Origin: Brachypterus glaber
Lineage: Eukaryota > Arthropoda > Insecta > Coleoptera > Kateretidae
Direction of reading: 5' to 3'
DNA length: 64,000 bases
Assembly (NCBI GenBank): GCA_958510825.1
Contig: OY294048.1
Span: forward strand, 36,979,026-37,043,025
Positions 42,026-52,829 of the stretch are shown here, in pieces. Below the pieces are notes generated by a model. It was given only the letters and a program-made list of their open reading frames with translations. It had not been told where the DNA came from and ran no database searches. The position numbers were made by a program, and so were the translations under genes. Numbering within the stretch: position 1 is the first letter of the stretch; each line of letters begins with the position of its first letter.

Positions 42026-43225
42026 TTCAGCTTCATATTAAATTTCAAAAAGAAACGGACTCCGATGAGCTTATACGCTTGTATCTCAATAACGGCTTAA
42101 CGAATGAAAAATATTGTTATTATCAAAAATAGAGCTTATTAAATTCTCTATAATTCTTATTTTATTCTTTTTTTTTATATCTTTAATCGTTTTGTTGTAA
42201 TAAAGCGTTCAAATTATATTAAAAATATTGGCATGAAAAATTTTAATCAAATCTAAGGGGTAAATATCTCCAAGGAGGGGCCCTAGTCAAAAATTTCATA
42301 TGAACTTTTTATATCATTTTGATGAGATACAAACATTTTCAAAATAATTTATAGCATTTTTGAAATAATATAAAAATATTTGTTTAGTCCTCCTGCCTCT
42401 CGGAAACACTTCATTTTATCGAATTTTGCGTAGAGTACTTTTTTGATCAACATTGCTTACAGAATGTAAAAATGTAATAAAAAGTCTAAAACTTTTAACC
42501 CTAAAAACCTTAGGGGTTTGGAACCATAACGGAAGTCCGCCCCTGATTTTTCTGATAACTTTCGAAACTTTTGTTAAAATCGTTCGATGCGCATTAATTT
42601 TCTTAAACAAACCTCAAAAAATTGTTAAAAAATTTACAAAAGTAAAAACGTTATCCAAAAAAATTGATTTTTCTGTTTCATCTTTGGGGGCTTTCGGAGT
42701 AGGCCCCCCTACTGTATCCAAAAAATTTATATGAACTTGTAGCATTATTTTGACGAGAAATAATCACTCCTAAAAAATTTTGGAAACAATCTGGGACACG
42801 CCTAGAAAATAATATCTTATTTAATAATAAATAAAATAAAAAATATATATTTATATATTTTAATTTGAACGCTTAATAAAACAAAACGGTTGAAGATATA
42901 AAAAAAAGAATGAAATAAGAACTATAGAGAATTTAATAAGCTCTATTTTTGATTATAACAATATTTTTGTTTTGGTAAGCCGTTACTGAGATACAAGCGT
43001 ATAAGCTAATCGTCCGTTTTTTTTAATTCAATAAACATTTTGTCAAATAAAAAAAACTTGCCCGATAGAAGATTTACTTTTTGGTCATAAATTGTTAGTT
43101 TAATCATAAATAAACAAAATATAAAAAAAGTGAGTTTGTTTAAAGTCAAGGTTAAACCATCGAGCCACACACCGTGAAAACAGTATTTGAATATCTCGAA
43201 TCGGATCTAAAACACTGCAAGGTGC

Positions 43226-43375
43226 CTAAAGGCATATTCAGAAGCTTGCATAAGAACATAAAACATAAGAATGCGATGCCGTGACTGGCTTACAAGATAC
43301 ATGGCGGCACATCAAGCCAATCACGGCATTGCATTCTTATGTATTACGTTCTTATGCAAGACTGTGGATATTCCC
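43226..43375. mobile_element. Foldback MITE, GGCATATTCAG termini (~150 bp)
   Basis: AGGCATATTCAGAAGCTTGC, CATAAGAACATAAAACATAA and CGATGCCGTGACTGGCTTAC, mirrored by CAAGCCAATCACGGCATTGC, ATGTATTACGTTCTTATGCA and GTGGATATTCC. Same family as 30008. Confidence 0.85.
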
Positions 43376-43675
43376 TAATGCAACTTTCAAAAAGAGCCGT
43401 CTTAAATCAAACGCATTTTTCCAACTTTATTAAACAAAAAATCAACATTTCTCCAAATGCATATTTTTGCTTTTTTTTGTAAAAAACACTAAAGGAAAAA
43501 ATAGTATAAAAGGAAGACGGCAGAAGAACCTCGGTCAAAAGCCTAAAATCTACATTTTGAAGCTAATTCACGTTTTCGCTCAACCACACGCATACGTAAT
43601 AAAAACGTGTAAAAATAATATGCAAATTTATGCGGCCCAATTTAGTATGATTTTATAGAGTTGTAAATAAGGAGC

Positions 43676-43790
43676 TGTCCATATATTACGTAACGCAATT
43701 TTTCAAAAAAATTGACCCTCTCCCCCCCTGTGTAACAAACTGTCACATTTACCAACACCCCCCCCCCTGTGTAACGCGTAACAACATAAA
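43676..43790 (+). repeat. Fragment of the ATTACGTAACGC element family
   Basis: ATATTACGTAACGCAATTTT, C-rich tracts, then TGTAACGCGTAACAAC. A related C-rich fragment with TACGTAACGTTTACC is at 44305-44345. Fuller copies are at 50523 and 54300. Confidence 0.6.
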
Positions 43791-44304
43791 AATTTTGTTC
43801 GCAATAAATTTAACTGTTTTCTCACTATTGATTCGTTTTTCTCTACAAACATAAACCTAAAATATAGTATAACATAACTTAAAAAAAAATTTACACGAAA
43901 AAATCACTCAAACTCTAAAAAAATATTCATAATTAATATCACACAGGGTAAAAATACTAGGTACCTCTTTTTAAACTGAGTGTCACATATAACACGTATA
44001 TTGTTTATGCACAGATACACAAAATAGTACACACATTGGTGTTCTGTGAGTACACATTCCGCGCGAAAATGTATCATCGCCGATGATTCATCGGCAGGAT
44101 CACGCAAGAACAGGCCGTAAGATTTTTTTTTAATATCAATGTCAACAGTTGTTTTACTGATTACAATATTATTTAAATATGCATAGTTTCGTCAATTTTT
44201 GTGTGAAAAAGGGAATTATGGGCCACTAAATAGTAATTTATGTTGAAATAAAAATACATCTGCCAAGCTTAGGAAATAAACATTAAATTTATTAAATTCC
44301 GCTA

Positions 44305-44350
44305 CGTAACGTTTACCTAAAACCCCCCCACCCCCCCCCCCCCCTCTGTA
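44305..44350 (+). repeat. Poly-C-rich fragment of the same family
   Basis: TACGTAACGTTTACC followed by long C runs and TCTGTAACAATTTC. The minus-strand frame at 44216-44482, with its glycine run, is only the translation of the C run. Confidence 0.55.
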
Positions 44351-44820
44351 ACAATTTCTCTTTCTTATTTTCTCATGAAACACATTTGTATCCAAGAATT
44401 TTTTGTCTAGGACGTTTTTTGGAGATTTTGGGAAATAATATAATAATAACTGAGAATTTTCGGCTAAAATTGTGGTCTGCAAAGGCGAAATATGTCATAA
44501 TATAATATGTATTTAATATGCATATATTTTTTATTATAAACCGATAGTTGGATAAACGGAAAAGGGATTTTATTTTTGCAGTATATTTAATTTTAAATCA
44601 ATACCACGTTATTTATAGTGTTCGTTTTAAATGGAATACCCGGTACTTAAATAAGACTAAAGAATGCACAATAAAGAAGTAAATAATTACATAATCTACA
44701 TCATTTAGATTAAAAACGTATCGAGTAGCATTTTCTCGTAAAAAATGCAGGAGTAATTTGCATAAACCAGAAATTGCTTTTATTTTAAACTAAGTTTAAA
44801 GCAATGGGGTAGAATAGATT
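44350..44820. other. AT-rich DNA with a small dispersed-repeat fragment
   Basis: Inverted words ATGAAACACATTTGTATCC and TTTTTTGTCTAGGACGTTTT near 44370-44430 match the repeat at 59040-59115 and 62190-62280. No gene. Confidence 0.5.
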
Positions 44821-45205
44821 TACCTGGGGTTTTTTTAAAAGGTATAGGTTTGCTTCCAGAAAAAAGCCTTGTTCGTCAGTTACACACGGTAAAAAATTTA
44901 TGTATATATTTTTTGGATGTAAAACATTATGTATTCCACAACATAGAACAATAAAATTTGAAAAATCAGTAGCATTTGCCGCTATAAAATTCTACAATAA
45001 ATTGCCAGGCGCCTATAGAGGATAGCATACCTGTTTTTAGGAAAAAAGTTAAGGACCTCTTGCTTGAGAAAGCATATACTCAACTGAGGAGTTTTTAAAT
45101 GAGCGATTTTAAATGTATTGTCTTATTTATTTTTTATTTTCTGTGACTTGTATACCCACCCCAGGGTGGCTTAAATACGCTTATGTTATGTTATGTTATG
45201 TTATT
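44820..45205 (+). mobile_element. 3' end of a second LINE with (TTATG)n tail
   Basis: A decayed RT C-terminal segment (about 44905-45010) is followed by a 3' UTR and four TTATG units at 45182-45203. The 5' boundary and TSD were not identified. Confidence 0.7.
44905..45012 (+). pseudogene. LINE RT C-terminal remnant
   Basis: One frame reads YIFFGCKTLCIPQHRTIKF, then KSVAFAAIKFYNKLPG, with the Phe-Tyr-Asn-Lys-Leu-Pro motif that ends many insect LINE ORF2 proteins. Stops and frameshifts follow directly; a later Tyr-Ser-Thr-Glu-Glu-Phe-Leu segment is in another frame. Confidence 0.7.
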
Positions 45206-45879
45206 TATATATAACGTAAAAGAAACCCTCAAAAATTTCCTCAATTTTATTTACAATCAGTTTTTATCCGAAAAACAGGTACCGATTGTTTTCAAAGTTT
45301 AAGTGCTTTGAGCTACCTCTAAACATTAATCGATTTGGCTCATTTTTGAGTCTCCATCGTTTTTTATCAAGGAGCAACTTTTTGTTCAGAAGGCTTTTTC
45401 GATTTCGAAAATCGGGATTTTTTTGACACGCCCTATTGAATAATTCAATCCAATTTCTGGAAACATTATTTTACGTTTAAAGATTTTTACAATTTAAACG
45501 AGATATAAGCTTTAAGTCCAAAGCGTGAAACAATGCCCTTTACTGGCCGATGTCCACATTTATTTCCAGATTCAGTATTATTTCATGGTAATTTATTCAA
45601 ATTTAAAAAATAAAAACGGAACTAAGCCATTATCATGCATTTTCTCGTGCGTTTAAAGTATTTTTCGCAAAAACACGTTACCTTTCATGTCTCGAGACTG
45701 TTGCTAGTGTGTCTTTTACTTTTCTCGATTATGTAATAACATCACTGTTGTAAAATTTAATGCTCTAGTTTCCTACTGCAAGGTCTTTTCTAATGGGGTC
45801 ATTCTTATTTTTATAGATAATTGTCATATATTTTCATAAGCAAAAAAGTTCAAATACACTTTACGAAGCCATTATGTTC

Positions 45880-46140
45880 GGAACATAATGTTCCTATGTA
45901 TTTTGAGGTGCTGAATCCAAATTTGAGGTCAAAATAGCAACTCATCGGATTAGTTTTGAAGATAACCTCAAACAACGTTATTTTCATACTCAAAAATTAC
46001 GTTTTTTGAGGTTTTTTCGAAAACTAATCATATGAGGTATAGCACCTCAAATTTGGATTCAGCACCTCAAAATACATAGGAATACAATGGTTTCGAAAGA
46101 GATATTTGACCTTTTTTCTTTTTTGTGTCTGTGTTATTAG
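45880..46140. mobile_element. Foldback repeat (copy 2 of the 27730 family)
   Basis: TTCCTATGTATTTTGAGGTGC, AATTTGAGGTCAAAATAGCA and GGATTAGTTTTGAAGATAAC, mirrored by AAACTAATCATATGAGG, TAGCACCTCAAATTTGGATT and AAATACATAGGAATACAATGG. Same order as 27730-28000. Confidence 0.88.
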
Positions 46141-46329
46141 CACTAATTTTTAGGTCAGTTTAAAGTTAATTCCTTAGCTATATGTATAAGTTTTTGTGCT
46201 TATTTTTGTTTTTATAGATTAAGTGTTTTAAAAATACTTTAAATAATAATATATTTCAATTTTTACAAAATTTCATTTAAAAATAAAAAAGTAATAAATT
46301 TTATTTTTTTGTTTAATTTTCAAACCAAT

Positions 46330-46450
46330 TTGGATTGTGTGTGCAAGTGGGAGGCCCGTTGTAGGCAAGCACGCCTTATAACGCTCTTGACGGAAAGAAG
46401 AGAGCGCGAATGATTCCTCCCCCTTTCGTCGAAGATTTTCTTTCATGCGG
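46330..46450. other. GC-richer patch, no gene recognised
   Basis: Contains GGAGGCCCGTTGTAGGCAAGC and AAGAGAGCGCGAATGATTCC. It may be part of a promoter region for the minus-strand first exon at 47389 or a degraded element. No splice sites assignable. Confidence 0.25.
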
Positions 46451-46594
46451 AGAACTATAGCTAGATTTTAGTTCATGATAAATAACACACTCAAATTTCT
46501 TATTTTAGAAACCACAGACCTTTTTCTCATGGAACATCCCCTACGTGGGGAGTTATTCACATGCAATATTTTTAATAGCCATTTTATAAAATTT

Positions 46595-47125
46595 GTTACC
46601 TTTTTCCTGTTTTTTTTTTTTCATTTTACTCTAAACTCTAGAGCTCTTCAATGGAAAATTCCAAAAAATAAAAACAACTTATTTTTTTATTATATGTTTT
46701 AGTTAATAATTACAGTCGAAAATTATTTTTATCACTTTTTTTCCTTTTCACTCTAAACTCTTTAAAAAAAATTTGTAAAAAATAAGTGTTTTTTTTTATG
46801 TTATACCAATCATTTAAAATCGAAATACACAATAAAATAATGTTAGTCACTTTTTTCTGTTTTTTTTTCTTCTTTTCCCTCTAAACTCTTCAATTTAAAA
46901 AGGTAAAAAATTAAACAAATCATATTTTTATGTAATAACTAATCATTTAAAGTCGAAATACACAATATTATAATGTTTATTACTTTTTTTATTTTGTTTT
47001 CCTTTTCACTCTAAATTCTTCAATAACAAATATTCAAAAATTTAAAAATCATATTTTTTTATGTTTAACTAGTCATTTAACGTCGAAATACACAATAAAA
47101 TAATTTTGGTCACTTTTTTCCCGTT
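46595..47125 (+). repeat. ~125-bp tandem repeat, four units
   Basis: Units are marked by CTCTAAACTC at about 46628, 46750, 46879 and 47010 (last unit CTCTAAATTC). Each is followed by an A/T spacer and TCGAAATACACAATAAAATAAT. T-rich. Ends with GGTCACTTTTTTCCCG. Confidence 0.85.
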
Positions 47126-47388
47126 TGGTCCCATGATCTACAAATTTGCATGAAAATGATGATTATAATTTCCTATCTACTTCGAGACATCTGACTCAAA
47201 TTCATATGCTAAAAACTTTTGGAAAATTATACAGACGCGGACTGCGTAACCAGGTGAAATTTACGTTTAAAACGTTTGCAAAATGCTTATAAAGTGTGTA
47301 CATGTACACGTGTGAAATATAATAGATAATATATAAAATAAAACTATCAAAAACTTATAATTAATTAAAATTAACACGAAAATCTTAC

Positions 47389-47450
47389 CTGATTTAATTT
47401 CACTAAGACACCACACTCTTCGCCCGCACCCGCACTAACTGACTGACTGA
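47389..47450 (-). other. Candidate non-coding first exon of the convertase gene
   Basis: On the minus strand a GC-rich segment ends in TCAG with GTAAGATTTT as a consensus donor (CAG|GTAAGA). TTCAGTCAGTCAGTTAGTG at about 47437-47453 contains several TCAGT words, the arthropod initiator, so transcription could start there. The only supported downstream exon on this strand is the convertase coding exon, whose acceptor needs an upstream 5' exon, so this is the natural partner. Intron 1 would be about 21.2 kb. Confidence 0.55.
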
Positions 47451-47535
47451 AGCGACGCTAGCAAACGACAACACTCCACCTTAAACGGGCCTCTCAGGTA
47501 GCGTTAGCGCTCTTTCCTCGAATGCCAGGGTTGTA
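47451..47535 (-). promoter_or_regulatory. GC-rich putative core promoter
   Basis: GC content rises clearly above the flanks (CTCTCAGGTAGCGTTAGCGC and AACGGGCC words), which is typical of insect TSS regions. No TATA box was recognised on the minus strand upstream of the initiator. Supported only by composition and by the exon next to it. Confidence 0.4.
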
Positions 47536-47649
47536 CTCAGCTTGTTAAATTTCAAAAATAATTTTGAGTTTTAACTAGGGCCCTCTCAATACTGTAAAAA
47601 CCAGCTGAAGAGGAAAAGGAAAGTTGTGTGATCACGTGAATAGGCAACG

Positions 47650-48235
47650 AATAACACACCATAATTTATTAAAGTTTGAAAGTCTGTATCTCCAAAACGT
47701 TATATTCTAGCAAAAAACTGTACATAGCATTTTTTATAGGGCTTAAAAACAGCGTTCATTTAGAATACAATTTTTTGAAATCGGGTTATAAATAAGTTAG
47801 ATATGCTAAAAAACGTTTTACTGCTTTAAACGCCAATATCTCGAAAACAATGGATTTTAGAAAAAAAAAAGTTTGGAACATTTTTTTAGCAGTTTAAAAT
47901 TATCTTTTACATAAGTACTAAATTAATAAAATACAATAATAATTGCTTTAATTATAACCAAAAAACGCTAAAATATGAGTTTTACCCCATTCTTACCCCC
48001 AAAATCTAATCAACTCTTCGAAATACGATAAGAAACAACATGCATAAAACCGCTTGTCAATATATTATTTAAAAATGGAGTAGGCAGACAGACGGAAGTC
48101 CAAACGAAATTTTTTTTTACTGATTTCGACTCAGAAAGGTCTAATACGTCGAGAAACATGGTCAATTTTGACTTTTCGGCGAAGATTTCAAGACATCGGC
48201 ACTCTCACTAGCACTAAGTGCCGATGTAAAATAGT
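47650..48235 (-). repeat. Dispersed ~550-bp repeat (inverted copy of 21008-21562)
   Basis: AAACGTTATATTCTAGCAAAA, CCAATATCTCGAAAACAATGG and TAAGTGCCGATGTAAAA blocks mirror the copy at 21 kb. Next to the end is a CGAGAAACATGG word. Confidence 0.8.
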
Positions 48236-48389
48236 CAAGTTGAGAGTAATTAAGGTTAAATGCTTTCCCATTTTGAAAATTTTAAAATTTCGGAAAGCAT
48301 TGTATCCGTGCAAAATTTTCAATTTTTTTTGTGTATTTTTGCGTTTTATGACATTTTATGTCGATATAAATCAATTTCAAGCAAAAAAA

Positions 48390-49315
48390 TTGTCGGTCGG
48401 TCAATCGGTCGGTCCATCGGTTGGTCGATCGTTCTGTCCGGGAAATCTTGTAAGCACGATAACTTAAGAACGCTTTAAGCTAGAGACTTGGAATTTGGCA
48501 TACAGGTATGTTACCAAAAGTTCTCGTTCGAGATTGTTTTTGGTGAAAATTGGGGTGCGGCAAGGGGGGCAAATGGGGAAATATAAGGGGTAAATATTTT
48601 TAAATATTTTCAATATTTTCGTCCAAATTGAAATACAGGAGTTTTTGAGGTCGGCGAATTTGAATCTGATAATAATTATTTTCAAATTTCACCCCCTGAG
48701 GTGTGGGGAGTAGTTTTCGTGAAAATTTGTGCATTGGAGTTTTTAAGGTTGCTGAAACTGAATCTGATTATAAAAAAATCTAACTCCACCCCCAAAGGGG
48801 CGGGGGGGGGGTAGATTTCGTGAAAATTGGTACGTACATTGGGGTTTTTCAGGTTGTTCAAAGTGAATTTGATAATAAAAAAATTCTTACTCCACCCTCT
48901 GAGGGACACGGGGTAGTCTTGAAAATTTATATATTGGGTTTTTTGAGGTCGCTAAAACTGAATCTTATAATATATTTTTTCCAATTTCACCCCCTGAGGG
49001 GTGGGGTAGTTTTTGTGAAAATTGGTATATTGGGGTTTTTAAGGAAGAGTAGTTGATAATAAAAAAATTATAGCTCCACCTCCTGATGGGCGGGGGGTAT
49101 TTTTCGTGAAAATTGGTGTATTGGGGTTTTTGAGGTTGCTGAAAGTGAATCTGAAAATAAAAAAATTCAAACTCCACCCCCTAAGAGGCGGGGGGCAGTT
49201 TTCGTGAAAATTGTTATATTTTTAAGGTTGCTAAAAGTGAATCTGGTAATTCAAATACCACTTTACGCGCGGAGGTGAAAAATGGAAAAGCTCTTTTTAC
49301 TGGGCTGTGTATTTT
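48390..49315 (+). repeat. Repeat with ~95-bp tandem subunits (copy 2)
   Basis: Starts in a (GGTC)n-like tetranucleotide run (48392-48425), then TCTTGTAAGCACGATAACTT, GAACGCTTTAAGCTAGAGAC, then about six subunits (TTTTTGAGGTTGCTGAAAGTG, CCACCCCCTGAG), ending GGAGGTGAAAAATGGAAAAG and CTGGGCTGTGTATTTTTTT. Overlapping ORFs on both strands (48168-49177) are repeat translations. Confidence 0.88.
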
Positions 49316-49319
49316 TTTT

Positions 49320-50015
49320 TGGGGCCGGTGAAAATAACACCTTGTGTTTTGATTGAGGAGGCTTCACAATACTAAAACTAAAACTAAAACAAATAAAAAT
49401 ACTGTAAAAATAGCTGAAGTTAAAAGAGTACTCTAACGCCACGGGCTATCAATTGACTCAATTCCGCAAGTAGCTTTATTTGAACTTTTCTTTGAAAGAA
49501 AAGTATTTGACTGATATTACAGGGCATTTTAAAACTATTTACGCTTTGATTATTTTATTTTTGATTTATTTTCTTTATTGTCGTCTCTTTTGTTGACTTT
49601 TGTTAGTCTCGCCGGCTTTTACGAATACAAAACCTCTATTATCACAATATAAATAGCAATCAAATCGTCTGTGATACTGCAATACCGCGGGACATTTAAC
49701 TGCAAAACAGCTTATCTACTAAGTTGCAAAACTGAGATTTTGTATACGTATAATCTACATATTAAATGACGTATATTAAGTTATTTTTTGCAAGAAATAA
49801 ATAAATAATTTAAAGTTAGGCCCTTTAAATTATTAATTGATTAATTAATTACCATATTTATTTAAAAACTGCTCAGATGCGCATTTAGAAGTTGACAAAA
49901 CTTTGACATAAGTATAACTTCTTAATTTTTATACTATTCACAGCGCTTGCACATACTAGTATACTAGTATAAATAAATAAATAAATAAATATACTACATC
50001 AAAAAATATAGCAAA
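49320..50015. other. AT-rich DNA with no recognised gene
   Basis: No exon or complete element. ATAAATAAATAAATAAAT near 49973-49990 is a short tetranucleotide run. Confidence 0.4.
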
Positions 50016-50019
50016 AAGT

Positions 50020-50163
50020 TTGTGCCTATTCACAAGCTCTCATAAGAACATAAAACATAACAATGCGATGCCGTGATTGGCTTCTTCTGCCGCCATGTAT
50101 CTTGTAAGCGGCATCGCATTCTTATGTTTTCTGTTCTTAAGCAAGCTTTTGGATATGCCTTAA
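50020..50163. mobile_element. Foldback MITE, GGCATATCC termini (~145 bp)
   Basis: CTATTCACAAGCTCTCATAA, GAACATAAAACATAACAATG and CGATGCCGTGATTGGCTTC, mirrored by GCGGCATCGCATTCTTATG, TTTTCTGTTCTTAAGC and TTTGGATATGCC. Same family as 30008. Confidence 0.82.
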
Positions 50164-50307
50164 ACCAGTATAAACGTGGAACCGCAAATCGCTTCTAAGG
50201 GAGTTATGGCCTGTTAAAGGAGACACCAAAAATGGGGTTTTATTTAATATCTCTAGAGCCCTTTGAGCTAAAGGGACAATGTTTTAGATTTGGTTTAGCA
50301 TTATTAA

Positions 50308-51008
50308 CACGTTCGCTACCAAGAATTTTTGACGAAAATTACCATTTTTTTAACCCTATTTTAAACCCCCAAAATGAGTCCGAAAAAATAAAACAAAAAA
50401 CGTGGGCAAATAGAGAATTTTATAAAATTTAAAATGATGTATCACACATTTAATACAGCAAAATCGTCGACTCGTATATGAGACATAGGTATATGTGAAA
50501 AATTGTTGTGGCTCATATATGAGTATTACGTAACGCAAAATTTTTCCATTTGTGACCCCATCTCTCGCGTTGTAACGCGGCGTAACATTTTCAAGACTCC
50601 CCCACCCCACAACCCTTTTTTTTACAAAAAGTAAATAAATTGAAAAGAAATTTTGCTTTAAGGTTTTTAACCAGTTTCGTGTTTTAACCAAAAACCGGTC
50701 TGGGGTAATTTCCGCAACTGTTCAACCGAAAACCGGTTATTGCTCATGGTTTTCCATGTCTATTTTTTTTGTTTAGAGGATTTAGTGAACGCCGTGTGCA
50801 ATAAAATTTGCAACGAATCCGTATCTTAGTACTAGATCATTGTTAAAAACGTGATTCAATAAACATTTTATAAGTTTATAATTTTTTAAGGGTTACGTAA
50901 CATTTTTACTGACACTCAGCCTCCCTCTGTAACGCGGCGTAACGTTTCCGAGACCCCCCACCCCGCCTAGCGCGTTACGTAATACTAAAAAGTTCCATAG
51001 CGAGCGTG
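50308..51008. mobile_element. TTAA-flanked piggyBac-like MITE (701 bp) with nested element
   Basis: TTAA at 50304-50307 and 51009-51012. Left CACGTTCGCTACC, right reversed CACGCTCGCTATGG. A segment near 50340-50450 derives from the CAGTGCGG MITE interior (AAATAGAGAATTTTATAAA). A second element (50523-50985) with GTATTACGTAACGC ends sits inside. The ORFs at 50232-50432 and 50356-50691 are shadows. Confidence 0.75.
50523..50985. mobile_element. Nested element, GTATTACGTAACGC inverted termini
   Basis: GTATTACGTAACGC at 50523 and GCGTTACGTAATAC at the right end, exact 14-bp inverted repeats. Interior has TGTAACGCGGCGTAAC twice, in GTTGTAACGCGG and TCTGTAACGCGG contexts, plus polypurine/pyrimidine tracts. 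No target duplication was assigned. Confidence 0.7.
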
Positions 51009-51239
51009 TTAAGGTCAATTATTTTAAGTTATTTTAGTTTTCTGGGACACCCTATATATTCTTTGGAATAAAAGTTAAAATAAACATTGTTACAGTTATT
51101 TAATTGGGTTTAATGGTATTTTTTATATTAATTTTTAATTGGGTAAATAAAAGATTTAGAAATTTTAGTTGCGAGTTAAAGTAAGAAATGGAATAAAATA
51201 ATTTCTTTGTAATAAATATTTTTTGTAACGAAATTATTT

Positions 51240-51415
51240 AGGGAACGTTCAAGTATTACGTCCAAAGTCCAAACGCAAATTGTACCAAAATTCATACACT
51301 TCATATTTTGGCTACTCCCACATAGTAGGGGGAGGCAAAATATGAAATCCCTACAGCCTTAAATAACGCGAGAACTGGGGTATGGTGTATGAATTTTGGT
51401 ACAATTTTATCCCTT
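51240..51415. repeat. Small foldback, GTACCAAAATTCATACAC
   Basis: TTGTACCAAAATTCATACAC pairs with GTGTATGAATTTTGGTACAA around 51280-51402, with a mid block TACTCCCACATAGTAGGGGG. The outer left end GGGAACGTTCAAGTATTACG resembles the ATTACGTAACGC family. Confidence 0.7.
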
Positions 51416-51419
51416 AGAG

Positions 51420-52070
51420 AAAATATTAATACACAAAAACATTTTGATCAAAAATTAATTTGGCTATAAATTCGATGGAAAATATATAATTAAAAAATAA
51501 ATCTAAAAATTGGAAAATTGACGTAGTCCGGTTTAAATTATATTAAAAGCATAAAATGTCCAATTTACCTAAGTAATCCATGATTTAAAACACAGTTAAG
51601 TGCAAGAATTAAAATGCAGGGCAATTAAATTTTAGCAACAAATGGATCATATCGTTTCATATTAAATGCGCTTTTTTACATAAATAAGTTATAAGCCAAT
51701 ATTCTCGGCTAATCTGTCCAGTAGAATTTACCACAGAGATAGACCACTGACCCATAAAAACCGGTTTGTGGAGTCAGATAGTCTTAAATCTATGATTTAC
51801 TATTAAACACGGTTTTCCCAAGCGAAATTTCAAGCAAGTACGAATTTAAGCCCAAACTTACGAATACAACTGCACAATTTTAAAATTGAGAATTAAAATG
51901 TCAAAGCTGACAAGTCATGTTTATTAATTTTATTTATAAGCTGATAGTTTCATCCGGTTTCATCTAATTCTAAATCTCGCTCTAACCCATTTATACTATG
52001 CAACATTTCAAAATATTTTTGCTAGAAGTTATAGAAAATATTCACAACAAATTTATTTTACATACATTCC
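51420..52070. other. AT-rich DNA with no recognised gene
   Basis: No exon or element ends supported. Confidence 0.4.
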
Positions 52071-52072
52071 AT

Positions 52073-52290
52073 TTATGGTCTGTTTTTTCAAGCAAGATAG
52101 TAAATTAAAAATCGCACAGAAAATATTTTTACAGCAGGTTTGAATAGTATATGTTTGTGTATAGAATATAGTTATGTTTTATGAAATAAACTACGCAGTA
52201 TATTCGCACATCCAATATTCGAATCTGTTTTGAAAATATTCACTGTGCGATTTTTAATTTACTGTCGTTTAAAAAAACAGACCATAGGTA
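52073..52290. mobile_element. Foldback MITE (~218 bp)
   Basis: TATGGTCTGTTTTTTCAAGC, GATAGTAAATTAAAAATCGCAC pairs with GTGCGATTTTTAATTTACTG and TTAAAAAAACAGACCATA. Confidence 0.85.
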
Positions 52291-52689
52291 CTTGTAAGTT
52301 TTTTTTTATATTCTATAATAGTTTTCTGTAAATATTTCAAAAATCTACGGAGCATACAAGTTAACGACCATGTGTGTCATATTGGTGCGCAGACCGTGTT
52401 ACCCTATTTGGCCACAGTGGTTGGTAATGTTTTAAGTTGTGTGGGTCTCACAGGGACGCAACTAAATGGGGTTTAAATGTAGTGTTTAGTAGGTCTGGTC
52501 CCTGAAAACAAAATATGGTTCTTCCTAAAAACTCCTTCATTAAAACAAATATTTACGTATGAAACTTTATTTTATCTATATTCCATAAAAAACTTCTCTA
52601 GTCCAGAAATAAATTTTCAAAATTTTGCGCTGGACGTTGTGTTAAAGAAAGATAGCTAGACGGAATTATATTTTTTTTACAATCTTACC

Positions 52690-52825
52690 AGTAAACGCAA
52701 GGGTCTATTTTTTGTCGGAATCTCCGCCTATTAAACGTATATTTATACGTATAGACGTAAATATACGTAAAATAAATTTTAAATCTTAGGTGGACTTTCC
52801 GACACAAAATAGACCTCTACTGGGT
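52690..52825. repeat. Foldback hairpin
   Basis: ACCAGTAAACGCAAGGGTCT, ATTTTTTGTCGGAATCTCCG pair with ACTTTCCGACACAAAAT and AGACCTCTACTGGGT; centre ATATTTATACGTATAGACGT. Confidence 0.65.
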
Positions 52826-52829
52826 TATG

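Larger units (their letters stand above)
40804..43072. mobile_element. Outer foldback (~2.3 kb) holding two nested elements
   Basis: TCTTCTATCGGGC (40804-40816) faces GCCCGATAGAAGA (43060-43072). Beyond the nested inserts, the left arm (42050-42230: ACGCTTGTATCTCAATAACGG, AGAGCTTATTAAATTCTCTA, TTTAATCGTTTTGTTGTAAT) returns inverted at 42850-43010. Removing the nested MITE and Penelope leaves about 1.1 kb. The ORFs at 42416-42734 lie in its loop and have no recognisable domain. Confidence 0.82.

Noticed and set aside
42416..42734. Overlapping 64- and 93-codon ORFs on opposite strands
   Set aside because: They overlap each other in the loop of a foldback, with no recognisable domain or splice context.
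44216..44482. Glycine-run ORF
   Set aside because: The run is the translation of a C homopolymer in a repeat fragment.
48168..48478. ORFs rich in Ser-Val-Gly-Arg-Ser repeats
   Set aside because: Produced by a GGTC-type tetranucleotide run in a dispersed repeat.
50356..50691. 111-codon minus-strand ORF
   Set aside because: Crosses the boundary of two nested MITEs, so it cannot be a conserved gene.
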